Of a DNA stretch of 64,000 bases, positions 53,084 through 63,600 are shown piece after piece. The DNA lies in contig JAHAAK010000008.1 in the NCBI GenBank assembly GCA_018376905.1, forward strand, positions 1-64,000. Direction: 5' to 3'. The DNA comes from Collinsella sp. (GTDB lineage Bacteria; Actinomycetota; Coriobacteriia; Coriobacteriales; Coriobacteriaceae). The position numbers were made by a program, and so were the translations under genes. The stretch's first letter is position 1. Every line of letters starts with the position of its first letter. Under the pieces are notes generated by a model, which had not been told where the DNA came from, ran no database searches, and saw only the letters and a program-made list of their open reading frames with translations.

Positions 53084-54388
53084 ATGGCCAGAACATCACT
53101 TCGGACCATTATTTGCGGCGTGCCTGCGGGAACGCTCACGCAAGATGAGAACGGTCTTATCAGCTTTACCTACGATCATGACTATGACGGGCCAGCCCTA
53201 TCGACCAACATACCCGTATCGAATCGCACATACGGACAACAGGTCATGAATCCGTACCTGTTTGGCCTTCTACCCGACAGCGAGGACCAACGAAAAGCGA
53301 TTGCCGCCGAATTCGACGTTAGGCCCAACAATCCCGTTGCGTTGCTCAGCCATATCGGACTCGACTGTCCGGGCGGAGTGCAGTTTTGTGCCGAAGAAGA
53401 TGCCGACGCCGTCCTGCATCGCGCTGGCGAATACCGCCCTATAGACGACCACGAAATTGCTCTTCGTCTCAAGTCGATCAGAAATGACCGCGATGCATCG
53501 TGGATGGGTCTAGATGAAAGTTGGTCACTTGGAGGCAACCAGGGCAAGTTCGCGCTCGCGCTCATAAACGGCCGCTGGTGCGAATGCATGGGCTCCTCGC
53601 CCACGACGCATATTTTCAAAAATGGCGTTATCGGATTTAAACTCGAGGCTCTCAATGAGTTTGTCTGCATGAAAAGCGCCCAGCGTGTCGGTATCGCAAC
53701 GGCAAACGTCGAATATCGTATGTTTGAGGACGAACCTGCCCTCATTGTTGAGCGCTATGACCGCGTAAAAGTCAAAGACGGAACAATCAGGCGTCTACAT
53801 CAAGAAGACCTCTGTCAGGCACTTGGGGTGATGCCCGCCCAAAAGTACACGGCAGACGGCGGCCCGACCACACGCGACATTCAAGAGCTCCTCGTAAATA
53901 CGAGTCACCATCAACTTAACCTGTATCTGTTTACGCAGATACTTTTCTTTAACGCCATCATCGGCGCACCGGATGCGCACGCGAAAAACTATTCCCTGCT
54001 CCTTGGAAACGACGGCGCAGCCATGATGGCTCGAATGTACGATGTCGCGTCGGGTTTGGCGTATGAGCGCATGCGCCGCCGGGCGCGCCTTGCCATGGGC
54101 GTTGGCGGCGAAAATCGTGTGGGGCGCATCGGCCCAGGCGCTATCCGCCGATACCACGGCATGGGCGACCCCGCGCTGGAAGCGACGCTCACCGATGCCG
54201 GGCTATCCGAGAAGTTTTGCTTTGCGACCATGATGGACCTCGCCTACGAGGTGCCCATTTGCATGGAAGAGGTTATGGACGAATACGCCGACCTGCCCGG
54301 CATGGCGGACCTGCGCGAGCATATGCTCGGCCCCGTCCGCGAAAACTGCCAGCGCACCCTCGAGCTCATCAGGGCAGAAATGGACTAG
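53084..54388 (+). CDS. hipA: HipA serine/threonine kinase toxin
   Basis: In E. coli HipA phosphorylates GltX and induces dormancy. 434 residues with the HipA motifs: SLGGNQGKFAL (nucleotide loop), IVERYDR, HQEDLCQALG, the catalytic GAPDAHAKNYSLL and the metal-binding MYDVASGL. All key residues are present, so an active kinase is expected. Operon with hipB. Confidence 0.93.
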   Translation: MARTSLRTIICGVPAGTLTQDENGLISFTYDHDYDGPALSTNIPVSNRTYGQQVMNPYLFGLLPDSEDQRKAIAAEFDVRPNNPVALLSHIGLDCPGGVQFCAEEDADAVLHRAGEYRPIDDHEIALRLKSIRNDRDASWMGLDESWSLGGNQGKFALALINGRWCECMGSSPTTHIFKNGVIGFKLEALNEFVCMKSAQRVGIATANVEYRMFEDEPALIVERYDRVKVKDGTIRRLHQEDLCQALGVMPAQKYTADGGPTTRDIQELLVNTSHHQLNLYLFTQILFFNAIIGAPDAHAKNYSLLLGNDGAAMMARMYDVASGLAYERMRRRARLAMGVGGENRVGRIGPGAIRRYHGMGDPALEATLTDAGLSEKFCFATMMDLAYEVPICMEEVMDEYADLPGMADLREHMLGPVRENCQRTLELIRAEMD

Positions 54389-54421
54389 GTGGCCGTAATT
54401 TCGCAATTATCAAACAAAAGA

Positions 54422-54460
54422 GAGGGGGCACCCGTTGCTAAAAGCTCGGATGCCCCCCTC
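54422..54460. terminator. Shared terminator of hipBA and pepD
   Basis: GAGGGGGCA / TGCCCCCCTC stem between convergent hipA and pepD; T-rich flank on the plus side (ATAATTTCAT). Confidence 0.65.
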
Positions 54461-54515
54461 ATAATTTCATTTGCAATCCGCTAGCACGTGGCTCGGACTG
54501 CTGCTAGCGCAACCT

Positions 54516-55973
54516 TTACGCAGCGAGGCGCTTGAGGACGTCAATGAGCAGCTCGTAGAAGCGCTCGGCAGAAGCGAGCTCCATGCTCTCGTCCGGGGTG
54601 TGGACATCGGAGAGCGTCGGACCCACGGCGATGGCGTCCAGGCCGTGCAGGGCCTCGGCAAACAGGCCGCACTCAAGGCCGGCGTGAATGGACTCGATGC
54701 GCAGCTCGGAGCCAAAGAGCTCGCGATAGCTCTCGACAAAGACGTCGCGGACCGGCGAATGCTCGGCATAGCTCCAGCCGGGATACTCGAACTCGAACTT
54801 GGCGTCGAAACCCAGGACATCGGCCAGCGTCTGCAGGCGGTCCTTAAACTCGTTCTGCAGCGAGGTGATCGAGGAGCGCGGGGACAGCATGATCTTGACC
54901 TCGTCGTCAGAGGTGGCAACCACACCGATGTTGGAGGAAACCTCGACGGAGCCGTCGGTGGCGACGTTGCGGCGAATCACGCCGTTAGGGGCAAGACGCA
55001 GGGCGCGGATGAGGGCAAGCGCGGACTTCTGGTCCATGGCCTCGACCTCGGCGTCGTCGGCAATCTCGACGGTGCAGGTAAAGCCGGGGTCGAAGACCTC
55101 GAGCTCGGCAGTGACGTCGGCGATGATGCCCTTTGCGATCTGGGCCGCGGCCTCGGCGGCAGCGTGGTCGGCGTAGACCAGAACAGCCTTGCACTCACGG
55201 TTGATGGCGTTGTCCTTGGTGCCGCCGTTGAAGCTGACGATGGCGGGCTCGCCGGCAACCATCAGGCGGTCGATGATGCGGGCCATGATGAGGTTGCCGT
55301 TGCCGCGCTCCAGGTGGATATCGCTGCCGGAGTGACCGCCCAGCAGGCCGGAGATGTCGAGCGTGAGGGTGCTACCGGTCTTGTGCTCGCGCGCGATCGG
55401 GCATGTGTAGGTAACGACGACACCGCCGGCGCAGCTGACGGTGGCAACGCCCTCTTCCTCGGAGTCAAGGTTAATCATGGTGCGGGCGCTAATCTGGGAC
55501 TTGTCGAGCGTCTCGGCGCCGACCAGGCCAGTCTCCTCGTCGGTGGTGAATACGCACTCGAGGGCAGGGTGAACGATCGAATCGTCATCGAGAACAGTGA
55601 GCATCAGAGCGACGGCGATACCGTTGTCGGCGCCCAGGGTGGTGCCGTTGGCGGTGAGGACGCCGTCCTTGACGACCAGGTCGATACCATCGGTCGTAAA
55701 GTCGTGCTCAACGGAGCCCAACTTGTCGCACACCATATCGATGTGGCCCTGTAGCATCACGGTCGGGGCATTCTCGGCGCCGGCAGATGCGGGCTTGCGA
55801 ATGATGACGTTGTAGACCTCGTCCTGATACACATCGAGACCGCGCTCCTTGGCAAACGCGACCAGGAAATCGCTGATGCCCTTCTCGTTGCCAGACCCAC
55901 GGGGGATCGCGCTGACCTCCTCAAAGAAATGGAACAGCTGGGCGGGCTCGTAGCCGGTAATCTTGTAGTCCAT
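54516..55973 (-). CDS. pepD: Aminoacyl-histidine dipeptidase (M20)
   Basis: Metallo-dipeptidase hydrolysing Xaa-His and related dipeptides. 485 residues from ATG 55973 behind AAGGAGGCACC. Metal motifs MLQGHIDMVCD, TLGADNGIAVA, TTDEETGLVGA and LLGGHSGSDIH; C-terminal AGLECGLF. Cytoplasmic, monocistronic. Confidence 0.94.
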   Translation of the reverse strand: MDYKITGYEPAQLFHFFEEVSAIPRGSGNEKGISDFLVAFAKERGLDVYQDEVYNVIIRKPASAGAENAPTVMLQGHIDMVCDKLGSVEHDFTTDGIDLVVKDGVLTANGTTLGADNGIAVALMLTVLDDDSIVHPALECVFTTDEETGLVGAETLDKSQISARTMINLDSEEEGVATVSCAGGVVVTYTCPIAREHKTGSTLTLDISGLLGGHSGSDIHLERGNGNLIMARIIDRLMVAGEPAIVSFNGGTKDNAINRECKAVLVYADHAAAEAAAQIAKGIIADVTAELEVFDPGFTCTVEIADDAEVEAMDQKSALALIRALRLAPNGVIRRNVATDGSVEVSSNIGVVATSDDEVKIMLSPRSSITSLQNEFKDRLQTLADVLGFDAKFEFEYPGWSYAEHSPVRDVFVESYRELFGSELRIESIHAGLECGLFAEALHGLDAIAVGPTLSDVHTPDESMELASAERFYELLIDVLKRLAA

Positions 55974-56121
55974 GGTGCCTCCTTGGCGCAACTGGTTAGA
56001 CAGTAAGACATGCGACTTGTATATTCCCAGACTTTGCGTGCATAAACCAGTCGAAAACGCCGAGCGCCCTCGCATCATCGGCTAACGGTGAGGAAACGCC
56101 ACTTTATCAAGGTAAAGCAAG

Positions 56122-56643
56122 CTAGACGGACCGTGCAGAGGGAACGTTGGACCCCCCAACCAACCTCAACGCCTGTTGAACATTAATGCATACACCATTG
56201 GTATGTTTAATAAGATTCTTGTCCTCCGTCACGACGTAATCGGCATCAATGCGATTGGCGACGCCCAGCATCAGGTCGTCCTCAAAGTCATTGTGGTGGT
56301 ACTTGAACACAAAGGAGTCGAAGACCTCGTCTGCACCGACCGGGGCGATGAGGGCTAGCTCGCGCATCTGTCGAACGCATGCCCAGGCCGTTTCGTCTGC
56401 CGCCGCAATGGCGTTATCGCTCAGTGAGCCAGTCTTTCTTCGGCACTCCTGCTTGATTGCCGCCGAGACAAGATATGAAACGTCTTTGACCGAAAGCGAC
56501 GAGGCAAACAGAGCAATCCGCTCCGAGGCGTCGGCAATCTCGATCAGATGGACGACATTTGCCGTACGGTCGGACCTGCCGGAAAAATAATCCATCCATA
56601 CGTTGGTATCGATTAACAGCTTGAGGACGCCTTCTGTGCTCAT
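56122..56643 (-). CDS. PIN-domain toxin
   Basis: 173 residues from ATG 56643, which overlaps the antitoxin stop (ATGA). PIN nuclease acidic residues: LLIDTNVWMDYF near the N-terminus, then NDFEDDLMLGVAN and ADYVVTED. Probably cleaves RNA; the target is unknown. Paired with a RelB/DinJ-type antitoxin. Confidence 0.88.
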   Translation of the reverse strand: MSTEGVLKLLIDTNVWMDYFSGRSDRTANVVHLIEIADASERIALFASSLSVKDVSYLVSAAIKQECRRKTGSLSDNAIAAADETAWACVRQMRELALIAPVGADEVFDSFVFKYHHNDFEDDLMLGVANRIDADYVVTEDKNLIKHTNGVCINVQQALRLVGGSNVPSARSV

Positions 56644-56999
56644 AGTTCCACCCACTCGGGATAGCGCTCCGCCATGGCCTCCTCATAGAGGTCGTCATAG
56701 TCTCCCGAGAACTCAGGGATGGGGATGCCGTATTTGAGGCACGAATCGCGAACGATATGGCTGCCTTGCGCGGCCCTTGACTCCATGCGCCGGGGCTCCA
56801 CTCCGTCAGAAACCGGAGCCGCCGCGTCTCCCTTCGAGGGCATGCGTCCGTTAACGACCAGATACTCCCAAAGTGTCCGAACGGCTTGTGACGGCGTCAT
56901 GCCAATATGAGTCAGGACGGCGTCTCCCGCCTCTTTGAGCTGGCGATCTATACGCACGTTCATCTGAACTGGCCGCGTGTCGAGTATTGACGTAGGCAT
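56640..56999 (-). CDS. RelB/DinJ-type antitoxin
   Basis: 119 residues: an N-terminal ribbon-helix-helix (QMNVRIDRQLKEAGDAVL, GMTPSQAVRTLWEYLV) and a C-terminal acidic toxin-binding part. ATG 56999 behind AAAGGAGCTGAT. A promoter-overlapping palindrome lies just upstream at 57012-57040. Confidence 0.88.
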   Translation of the reverse strand: MPTSILDTRPVQMNVRIDRQLKEAGDAVLTHIGMTPSQAVRTLWEYLVVNGRMPSKGDAAAPVSDGVEPRRMESRAAQGSHIVRDSCLKYGIPIPEFSGDYDDLYEEAMAERYPEWVEL

Positions 57000-57011
57000 A
57001 TCAGCTCCTTT

Positions 57012-57040
57012 GCTATACTATATCTCGATTTTAGTATAGC
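57012..57040 (-). promoter_or_regulatory. Operator/promoter palindrome of RelB-PIN operon
   Basis: GCTATACTA (57012-57020) and TAGTATAGC (57032-57040) form an exact 9-bp inverted pair 13 bases before the antitoxin start region. TATACT-type -10 sequence lies in it, fitting autorepression by the RHH antitoxin. Confidence 0.75.
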
Positions 57041-57073
57041 ACGGCAGATTGAAGCGCATTTCAATAGAAATGA

Positions 57074-57098
57074 GGGCGCTTCCTTATCGGAAACGCCC
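57074..57098 (-). terminator. Hairpin between clpC and RelB-PIN operon
   Basis: GGGCGTTTCC / GGAAGCGCCC stem just downstream of clpC on the minus strand; the following T run is modest. Confidence 0.65.
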
Positions 57099-57125
57099 CC
57101 CCGTTATACAAGGTATGTTTAATCC

Positions 57126-59768
57126 CTACAGCGCGCCGGAACCGGCTTGCATCATGCCGCCGGGGCCCGAGCTCACGCCACTGCTCACAGGCGCGGCGTT
57201 TCCGGTGTGCGGCGCCGCCGGAGCGGTATCGCCCCCGAGTGCAACCGCCGGACGCGGCGCCGGAATCTCACCCGTGCCGTGGCTAAAGACAAACTTGCCG
57301 TCGACCACGTCGCACAGGACGGTATCGCCCTCGCCCCACTCGCCAGCCAGCAGTTCCTCGGACAGCGGATCCTCGATGAGCTTTTGGATGGCACGACGCA
57401 GCGGACGCGCGCCGTTGGTGAGGTCGGTACCCTCCGCCACAATCTTGTCGTAGGCCGCATCGGTGAGCTTGATGTTCATGCCGTTTGCGATCAGACGCTG
57501 ACGCAGGTCATCCACCAGCAGGTGAGCGATCTTGGTCAGGTTCTCGCCCGAGAGCTTCTGGAACACCACAATGTCGTCGATACGGTTGAGCAGCTCGGGG
57601 CGGAACAGGCGCTTGAGCTCGCCCATCGCGCGGCCCTTGATCTCACTCGACGTGAGACCCTGCTCGCCGGTAGTGCCAAAGCCAACGCTCGCATCCTGTG
57701 CGATCTCGCGGGCGCCCACGTTGGACGTCATGATGATCACGGTGTTGCGGAAGTCGACCGTCTTGCCTTGGCTATCGGTCAGACGACCCTCCTCCAGCAC
57801 CTGCAACAGAATGTTGAAGATGTCGGGGTGTGCCTTCTCGATCTCGTCGAACAGCACAACCGAGTACGGGTGACGGCGCACAGCCTTGGTGAGCTGGCCG
57901 CCCTCGTCATGGCCCACGTAACCCGGAGGGCTACCGATGAGCTTGGAGACCTCGAACTCGCTGCCGAACTCCGACATGTCAAAGCTGATGAGCGCGTCCT
58001 TGCTGCCAAAGAGGTACTCGGCGAGCGTCTTGGCGAGCTCAGTCTTGCCCGTGCCGGTGGGGCCCAGGAAGATAAAGCTACCGCCGGGGCGACGCGGGTC
58101 CTTGAGCGGCGAGCGGCTGCGGCGCACGGCCTTGGCGACGGCCTCGACGGCCTCGTCCTGGCCGATAATGCGGGTCTTGAGCACGCTTTCGGTCTGCAGC
58201 AGGCGACGGCTCTCGCTCTCGGTGAGCGAGGAAACCGGCACGCCAGAGGTCACGGACACGATGTCGGCAATCTGACTCACGTCGATGGTGAGCGGGCTGG
58301 CGTCGAGCTCGGCGGTCCAGGCGGCCTTGGCTTCGGCGAGTTCAATCTCGGCGGCCTTCTGCTGCTCGGTGATCTCGGCGGCCTTGTTCATGTCATCGCT
58401 CTCGGTGGCCTCCTGCGCGGCGGCCTTGAGCTCCTCTATACGATGCTCGGCCTCGCGCACCGGCTCGGGCGCGCGATTCGCGGCGATGCGAGCGCGGGCA
58501 CCGGCCTCGTCGATGAGGTCGATGGCCTTATCGGGCAGGAAGCGATCCTGGATGTAGCGGTTGGAAAGGTTCGCGGCGGCCTCGATAGCACCCTGCGTAT
58601 AGCGCACATGGTGGTGCTCCTCGTAGCGCGGCTTGAGCGCGGTCAGGATCTTGACCGTGTCCTCGACGCTCGGCTCCTCGACATCAATGGTCTGGAAGCG
58701 ACGCTCGAAGGCCGGGTCCTTGGTGAGGTACTTGCGGAACTCCTCGGCCGTGGTGGCACCGATGATCTGGAAAGCACCGCGCGCGAGCACGGGCTTGAGC
58801 ATAGAGCTCGCATCGATAGAACCCTCGGCAGAACCGGCACCGATGATGGTGTGCATCTCGTCGATAAACAAGATGACGTCGTCGGCTTCGGTCGCCTCCT
58901 GGATCACGTTCTTGAGGCGCTCCTCAAACTCACCGCGATACTTGGCACCCGCGACAAGACCCGGCAAATCGAGCGTCCAGATATTCTGGTTCATAAGATT
59001 CTCGGGCACGTTGCCGGCAGCAATCTGCTGCGCCAGGCCCTCGACGATAGCCGTCTTGCCCACGCCGGGATCGCCCAGGATAAGCGGATTGTTCTTGGTG
59101 CGGCGCGAAAGGATCTCCATCATGCGCTGGACTTCCTTTTCGCGGCCAATCACGGGATCGAGCTCGCCGTCGCGCGCCTTCTGCGTGAGGTTGGTCGCGA
59201 ACTGCTTAAGCGTATCGGTGCCACTCCCCTTTTGCTGAGAGGCATCCGAGCCGCTAAAGAACGGCAGGCCCGCACCGGGACGCCCGGCACCGGCACCGGC
59301 GAGCGGACGCTTCTTGTCCTGGTCCTTGGCGGTGAGTTTCTCGATAGCCTTTTTGATGGAGGCGGACGACACGCCCAGGCGCATGAGGATGTCCATGGCC
59401 ATGCCGTTGCCCTCTTCGACGATGCCGATCAGCAAGTGCTCGGTCGAAACGTAGGTCTGGTTGTTCTCGCGTGCCACGCGGAAGGAGCGCTCCATCACGC
59501 TGATGACGAGCGGCGTAAAGGCGAGCTTGGCCGCCTCGGTCTCCTCGCTGGGCTCGGGAACCGTGGTCTGGACCTCTTTGAGGGTATCCATGATGTCATC
59601 GTAGGAGATATCGAGCGAGCGCAGCGCCTCGGCAGCGATGCCCTCGTCCTCCTTGGCGAGTGCGAGCAGCAGGTGCTCGGTGCCCACCTTATTTGAGTGC
59701 AGATCGAGCGCCTCCTGTTTGGCCATCGACATGACCTTGCGCGCTCGATCGGTAAATCTATCTAACAT
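57126..59768 (-). CDS. clpC: ATP-dependent chaperone ClpC
   Basis: AAA+ unfoldase that feeds ClpP. 880 residues from ATG 59768 behind AAGGAAACGAGC. Two N-terminal repeats (1-150), AAA-1 with Walker A GDPGVGKT, a middle coiled-coil, and AAA-2 with GPTGTGKT and the DEIEKAHP Walker B. An unusual Gly/Ala/Pro-rich tail of about 55 residues follows the core. No CtsR operator was recognised upstream. Confidence 0.95.
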   Translation of the reverse strand: MLDRFTDRARKVMSMAKQEALDLHSNKVGTEHLLLALAKEDEGIAAEALRSLDISYDDIMDTLKEVQTTVPEPSEETEAAKLAFTPLVISVMERSFRVARENNQTYVSTEHLLIGIVEEGNGMAMDILMRLGVSSASIKKAIEKLTAKDQDKKRPLAGAGAGRPGAGLPFFSGSDASQQKGSGTDTLKQFATNLTQKARDGELDPVIGREKEVQRMMEILSRRTKNNPLILGDPGVGKTAIVEGLAQQIAAGNVPENLMNQNIWTLDLPGLVAGAKYRGEFEERLKNVIQEATEADDVILFIDEMHTIIGAGSAEGSIDASSMLKPVLARGAFQIIGATTAEEFRKYLTKDPAFERRFQTIDVEEPSVEDTVKILTALKPRYEEHHHVRYTQGAIEAAANLSNRYIQDRFLPDKAIDLIDEAGARARIAANRAPEPVREAEHRIEELKAAAQEATESDDMNKAAEITEQQKAAEIELAEAKAAWTAELDASPLTIDVSQIADIVSVTSGVPVSSLTESESRRLLQTESVLKTRIIGQDEAVEAVAKAVRRSRSPLKDPRRPGGSFIFLGPTGTGKTELAKTLAEYLFGSKDALISFDMSEFGSEFEVSKLIGSPPGYVGHDEGGQLTKAVRRHPYSVVLFDEIEKAHPDIFNILLQVLEEGRLTDSQGKTVDFRNTVIIMTSNVGAREIAQDASVGFGTTGEQGLTSSEIKGRAMGELKRLFRPELLNRIDDIVVFQKLSGENLTKIAHLLVDDLRQRLIANGMNIKLTDAAYDKIVAEGTDLTNGARPLRRAIQKLIEDPLSEELLAGEWGEGDTVLCDVVDGKFVFSHGTGEIPAPRPAVALGGDTAPAAPHTGNAAPVSSGVSSGPGGMMQAGSGAL

Positions 59769-59907
59769 GCTCGTTTCCTTACATGAGTTCATCGAAATCA
59801 AAACGCCCGCCCGTCGGCGGCGCTTTTGTCTCTTTACCCACAGGTTGTCTATGTTAACAGCTGGAGGAATATCTATAAACCCGGCTCACATGAATGCAGG
59901 TTATGAC

Positions 59908-59935
59908 CGCATCGCGGGACTCACCGCGCGATGCG
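59908..59935 (-). terminator. Terminator after TetR gene
   Basis: CGCATCGCG / CGCGATGCG stem on the minus strand, 26 bases after the TetR stop. Confidence 0.6.
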
Positions 59936-59960
59936 CGACAGGCGCCCCGCAAGAGAAACC

Positions 59961-60650
59961 CTAGGCGTCTTTCACCACGTCGGGACTCGTCGCACGCGAT
60001 GCGCGATAGGCATCGGCCTCCTTGGAGACGCGTTCGAGCAGCTCGGATGTATCGACGCCCTCGACTTGCGCGACCGTTTCCACCGTCTGCATGGCGACCG
60101 CCCTCAGGTACGCGCACGCGCTGTCCCCCGGCTGCTCGAGGTCTATCTCCTCGCCGCCCTCCCGGGCAAAGCCGACCGCCATCACAAAGCCCATGATGCC
60201 CGAGACCAGAAAGCCCACCGCAAAGCTCGAATCTGCCTTGAGCTCTTCTCCGTCGGGGTGGACGATCTCTCTCACGCGGTCGATGATGATCGTATGGATG
60301 CCCTGCACGACCTGCTCGGCGGCACCCGCCCTCATGGTGATGACGATGCGCTGCAGCAGGCAGCGGACGTCGCGCCGGTCGAACGCCGAAAGGTCGCCCT
60401 CGCTCGAAAAATGCCAGAGGGCATCGGTGATGAGCTCGTTATCCTGCAGCAGCTGGGCTATGGCGATGGCGACGAGTTCATCGAAATCGTGAAAATAGTA
60501 GTAAAACGTTCCGCGATTGCACTGGGCGGCGCGGGTCACCTCGCCAACCGACAGCTCGAAGATGCTGTTGTTCTCGATGAGCTCCCAAAACGCCTCGATG
60601 ATACGGGTGCGTGCATCGGGCGCATCGGCGTCCTTACGCGGTCTCGCCAT
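59961..60650 (-). CDS. TetR-family transcriptional regulator
   Basis: 229 residues from ATG 60650 (GTG 60659 possible). The N-terminal HTH is clear (ELSVGEVTRAAQCNRGTFYY). The C-terminal domain is ligand-binding-like and hydrophobic near its centre (SSFAVGFLVSGIMGFVMAVG). It overlaps the end of the giant activase-like gene by 17 bases, so it is cotranscribed with it and may regulate it. Confidence 0.88.
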   Translation of the reverse strand: MARPRKDADAPDARTRIIEAFWELIENNSIFELSVGEVTRAAQCNRGTFYYYFHDFDELVAIAIAQLLQDNELITDALWHFSSEGDLSAFDRRDVRCLLQRIVITMRAGAAEQVVQGIHTIIIDRVREIVHPDGEELKADSSFAVGFLVSGIMGFVMAVGFAREGGEEIDLEQPGDSACAYLRAVAMQTVETVAQVEGVDTSELLERVSKEADAYRASRATSPDVVKDA

Positions 60651-63600
60651 GCGCCTCACCGCACCCCTGCGCCTTGGCGTTCATGATGAGCATCTGAAGA
60701 CGGTTCTCCACGTTGGCGAAGCTCACGTCGGGATCGTAGTCGAGCGGCAGGAACTGCGCCGTGGGATACTGCTCCTTGAGCGCATGGATGAGCCCGCGCC
60801 CCACGACATGGTTGGGCAGACACCCGAACGGCTGCAGGATCACGAAGTTGCGGCAGCCGCGCTTGGCGTGCTCGAGAATCTCCGCCGGAATCAGCACGCC
60901 CTCGCCCGCATCGAACGTATGGTGCAGGATCTTATCGCTCGCGCGCACGAGCTCGGGCATGCGCGTCGGCGGCTCGTAGAGCGGGCTCGCCGCGCCCAGG
61001 CGGTCGCAACGGTCGTGCGCGAGCTCGAACAGGTTGTCCGCCGTGGCGTACCAGGCCTTTTCGGGCAGCGACAGGTCGACGTGGAACTCGCGCGACTGCG
61101 CATGCTTGTAGAAATAGGTCTTGCGGATCACGTCGGTCATGCGCGCCTCGATGACCTCGAGCCCGTTGTCCTCGAGGTAGCGCTCGATCTCGTGGTTGGC
61201 GCCGAGATGGAAATTGAGCAGGTACTCGCCCACGATGAGAACGGTCGGATGCGGGTTCGAGCGGTCGTACGGAACGGCGTCCATGATCGCAAGCGCGCGT
61301 TTGAAGCCCGTCGCCTGGCCTCTCAGCCCGGAGCGCTCCATGCCCTCGATAACCTCATCGAGCGCGCGGTCGAACGCAGCGTCCGCCGCGCCCTTCTCGA
61401 GCTCGTAGGGACGGATGCGCCTAAGCATGGCCTCGAGGGCATCGATCATGGGAAGACCGTAGGCGATCTGGATGCTCGGGCCAAGGCCGAGCTTGAAGCC
61501 CGGATGCGCATTGTGGGCATCGACGTCGTCGTTGGTGAGCACCGGGACATAGTCGTATCCCGCGTCGTCGAGCGCGCGGCGCAGCAGGGGCATGTAGTGC
61601 GTCAGGCGGCAGTCGCCGATATACTTGCCAGTCACCACGGCGACGTCGTGCGGGTCGTACTTACCGCTCTCGAGTGCCGCGAGCGCCTCGCCGATCACGA
61701 TTTGCGCGGGGAAGCAGATGTCGTTGTGCACATAGCGTTTGCCCAGGCGGATGGCATCCTCGCGCCCGATATCAAGGGCCTCGGCGCGCACGCCCTGATT
61801 GCGCATCGCCGCGGTCATGAGCCTGCAGAACGCATGGGAGGTGTTGGGGACCAGCGCGATCTTGTCGTGCCGGTCGCGCTTGGTGTACTTGACCTTATAC
61901 GGGTCGTCGAGCGGATGGACCGCGTGCACCCGGGCGCCCTCGGCACGCTCCTCCGCGCGACGACGGTTGACCGACTCGATAAACGAACGCACGCGAATGC
62001 CCATGGGACCGGCGACGTCGCTCTCATCGAGCTTGATCATCATCGGAACCTTGGAGCCCATCTCGCCCATCATGCGCGCGATCTCGTCGGTGAGATACGC
62101 ATCGTGGCCGCAGCCGAAGCTGCCCATCTGCACGAGCTCGAGCTCGGGCGTCGATGCGACGATGACCGCGCACGACAGCATGCGCGCATGATAGTTGTTC
62201 ACGATGTCGATGCGGCTGTTGGAAAGATCGACGTTGCAGACCCCCGGCACCGCATCGGGCGTCAGCACGGGGATGCCGCGCTCAGAGAAGAGCTTGGGCA
62301 GCCCGTGGTTGACCAGCGGGTCGTTGTGGTACGGGCGCGAAGCGATCACCACCGCGTAGCCGCCGTCCTCGTGCACGTTCTCGAGCACCTGCCTGCCGCG
62401 CAGCTGCAGCTGGTTCTCAAACGTCTCCTGCGCGCGGTCCGCCTGCTCGGTCGCCTTGGCAACCAGGTCGGCATCGATATCGAAGGTCTCCTTGCACCAC
62501 GCCTTGAGCTGGCGGTTTCGGTCGCCCTCGTCGTACCAGTGGAACAGCGGCGTATCGAACGGAACGCCGAAACGCTCCTCCGGGTTATCGGAATTGCGCA
62601 TCACGTAGGGGTATCCCTTTACGACGGCGCACATCCACTCGCTGGTAGAGGCGGTGTTTTCGGTGGGCACCGTCGTGATGATGGGCATGAAGATGCGGTC
62701 GACGCCGGCGTCGACGAGATTGCGGATGTGCCCGTGGACGAGCTTGGCCGGGAAGCACACGGTGTCGGATGTGACGTGCGCCAGACCGCGCTCGTACATC
62801 GCCTTGGTGCTGCGTCCCGAGACGCGCACCTTAAAGCCGAGCGTGCTGAAGAACGTCGACCAGAACGGCATGGTGTCCCAGAACTCGAGCACACGGGGAA
62901 TGCCGATCGTGACATCGCGCCCCCCGCTGACGGGAACCGTGGGGTACGACTCGAACAGCAGCTTCTCGCGGTCGACAAAGAGATTGGGGGCAGCCGCGGT
63001 CCGGTCGCGCCCCGTGCCGGGTGCCTGTGCCTCGCAAGCACCCTGCGGACGCAGCTCCTCCGCCGCGGGAACCTCGCGCACGAGCTCATCCCATGAGATG
63101 GCGCCGCCGCGCGGGCAGCGATTGCCCGTGACGTAAAGCGAGCCGTCGCCAAATGCCACGACCGCGCGCTGGCAGCGGTTGTTGCACCGACGGCAGGTAA
63201 CGCCGCCGAACTCGCGATGCTCGAAGCGCTCCACGGCATCGAGCCCGATAAACGACGTGCCGGCGTCGCCCTTGCGGCATTCCTCGCGCGCGAGCAGGGC
63301 GATACCGATAGCGCCCATCAGCCCCGGGTGGGGCGCACGCGTGACGGGTTTGCCCAGATACTGCTCGAATGCGCGCAGCACCGCGTCGTTTCGGAACGTG
63401 CCGCCCTGGACGACGACTTTGTCGCCCAGACGGTTGAGATTTGAAACGCGAATGACCTTGGTGAACACGTTCTCGATAATCGAACGGCAGAGACCGGCCA
63501 TGATGTCGCCCGGACCCTTACCGCGCCGCTGCTCGGAAACGACGCTGCTGTTCATGAACACCGTGCAGCGGCTGCCGAGAACGGCGGGGGCTTTGGACGA

